From an uncultured Faecalibacterium sp. (GTDB lineage: Bacteria > Bacillota > Clostridia > Oscillospirales > Ruminococcaceae), in contig CAKTCK010000020.1 in NCBI GenBank assembly GCA_934539245.1, forward strand, positions 1-32,323: a DNA stretch of 32,323 bases. The letters run 5' to 3'. Position 1 is the stretch's first letter, and each line of letters opens with the position of its first letter. The position numbers were made by a program, and so were the translations under genes. This document shows, one piece after another, positions 31,611 through 32,323 of this stretch. The notes beneath the pieces are model-generated. The model saw nothing but the letters and a program-made list of their open reading frames with translations, had not been told where the DNA came from and made no database searches.

Positions 31611-32323
31611 ATGAACTTTGCACACGCAGAAGTGGCAACGCTGGACCCGACGACCATGCGCACCCTGTGCGAGGAGTACATCGCAAACAACTACATCGAC
31701 CCGGAGACCAGCGAGCGGCTGGGGGTCAAGCGCGGCCTGCGCAACCCGGATGGCACCGGCGTGCTGGCTGGCCTGACCAACGTTTGTGACGTTGTGGGCT
31801 ACAAAAAGGATCAGGAAGGTCATGTGATCCCCACCCCCGGCAAGCTGATCTACCGGGGCGTCAACATTAACGAGATCGTGGACGAGGCTTACCGCAACGA
31901 CCGCTTTGTGTTTGAGGAAGTGATTTGGCTGCTTTTGTTCGGCAGCTTGCCCACCCGGGAGCAGCTGGATGATTTCTGCGAAATCTTGGCAGAGTCCCGC
32001 GCCCTGCCGGACGGCTTTATGGACACCATGAATGCCCCCTCGCCCAATATCATGAACAAGATGCAGCGCTGTGTGCTGGGTCTGTATTCCTACGATGAGC
32101 ACGCCGAGGATCTGAGCCTTGAGAACATCCTGAACCAGAGCATCAACCTGATCGCCAGCATGCCCACCATGATGGTGAACGCTTACCAGATGAAGCGCCG
32201 CTACTACGATAAGCAGAGCATGTTCTTCCACCTGCCCAAGCCCGGCCAGAGCACGGCAGAGCACATCCTCAGCACCTACCGCCCGGATCAGAAGTTCACC
32301 CACGAGGAGGCAAAGCTGCTGGA
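31611..32323 (+). CDS. Citrate synthase, 5' part
   Basis: The frame from ATG 31611 stays open to the end of the window (237 codons). It codes for a citrate synthase-type protein: NNYIDPETSERLGVKRGLRN, GKLIYRGVNINEIVDEA, FEEVIWLLLFGSLPT, and a helical large-domain segment NLIASMPTMMVNAYQMKRR. It should condense oxaloacetate and acetyl-CoA to citrate, the first step towards 2-oxoglutarate and glutamate. The catalytic His and Asp lie in the missing part, so a 2-methylcitrate synthase cannot be excluded. AAAGGAG (31597-31603) precedes the start. It has its own promoter; the gene continues beyond 32323. Confidence 0.9.
   Translation, partial: MNFAHAEVATLDPTTMRTLCEEYIANNYIDPETSERLGVKRGLRNPDGTGVLAGLTNVCDVVGYKKDQEGHVIPTPGKLIYRGVNINEIVDEAYRNDRFVFEEVIWLLLFGSLPTREQLDDFCEILAESRALPDGFMDTMNAPSPNIMNKMQRCVLGLYSYDEHAEDLSLENILNQSINLIASMPTMMVNAYQMKRRYYDKQSMFFHLPKPGQSTAEHILSTYRPDQKFTHEEAKLL

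Overview
The window looks like a chromosomal segment of a GC-rich, non-Bacillus Firmicute, most likely a Faecalibacterium-type member of the Oscillospiraceae. This is an inference from GC-rich codon use, AGGAGG-type ribosome binding sites, clostridial gene families (2-hydroxyacyl-CoA dehydratase activase, Spo0A-like and SpoIID proteins, hybrid kinases) and extended -10 promoters. No insertion sequence, prophage or CRISPR array is visible.

Layout. 1-1172: tRNA-Ala(CGC) and a TrmH-family RNA methyltransferase, both leftward. 1199-4396: a large one-piece ABC exporter (ATPase plus FtsX-type permease). 4836-6725: a three-gene rightward operon of a small protein, a Spo0A-like regulator whose receiver has lost its phosphorylation site, and a kinase-like ATPase without a recognisable His box. 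7043-11388: a two-gene ATP-driven electron activase and dehydratase-like system. 11627-12532: a short U32-like Fe-S protein. 12663-15245: an EF-G/TetM-type GTPase fused to a Rae1/YacP-type ribosome-associated endonuclease. 15450-16349: NAD(P)HX dehydratase. 16430-20769: a leftward operon polA, tsaD, nitroreductase. 21035-22689: ferredoxin, an ArsC-like protein and a membrane-anchored protein of unknown role. 22751-23752: a family 2 glycosyltransferase. 24116-28935: a solute-binding lipoprotein translationally coupled to a hybrid histidine kinase. 29284-31378: a secreted C39-like cysteine peptidase converging on a SpoIID-like protein. 31611-32323: the start of citrate synthase.

Most notable points. 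First, three intergenic sites (11452-11563, 15249-15432, 20869-20981) carry the same structured element: a conserved 5' domain with a compensatory base change and pseudoknot-like pairing, followed by long hairpins whose arms differ completely between copies while the flanks and, mostly, the TGCG loop stay constant. Second, the GTPase-Rae1 fusion joins ribosome A-site recognition with mRNA cleavage in one chain. Third, the Spo0A-like/kinase-like operon looks like a repurposed sporulation phosphorelay. Fourth, the lipoprotein and hybrid kinase pair looks like a periplasmic-type sensor unit in a Gram-positive, with no transporter beside it.
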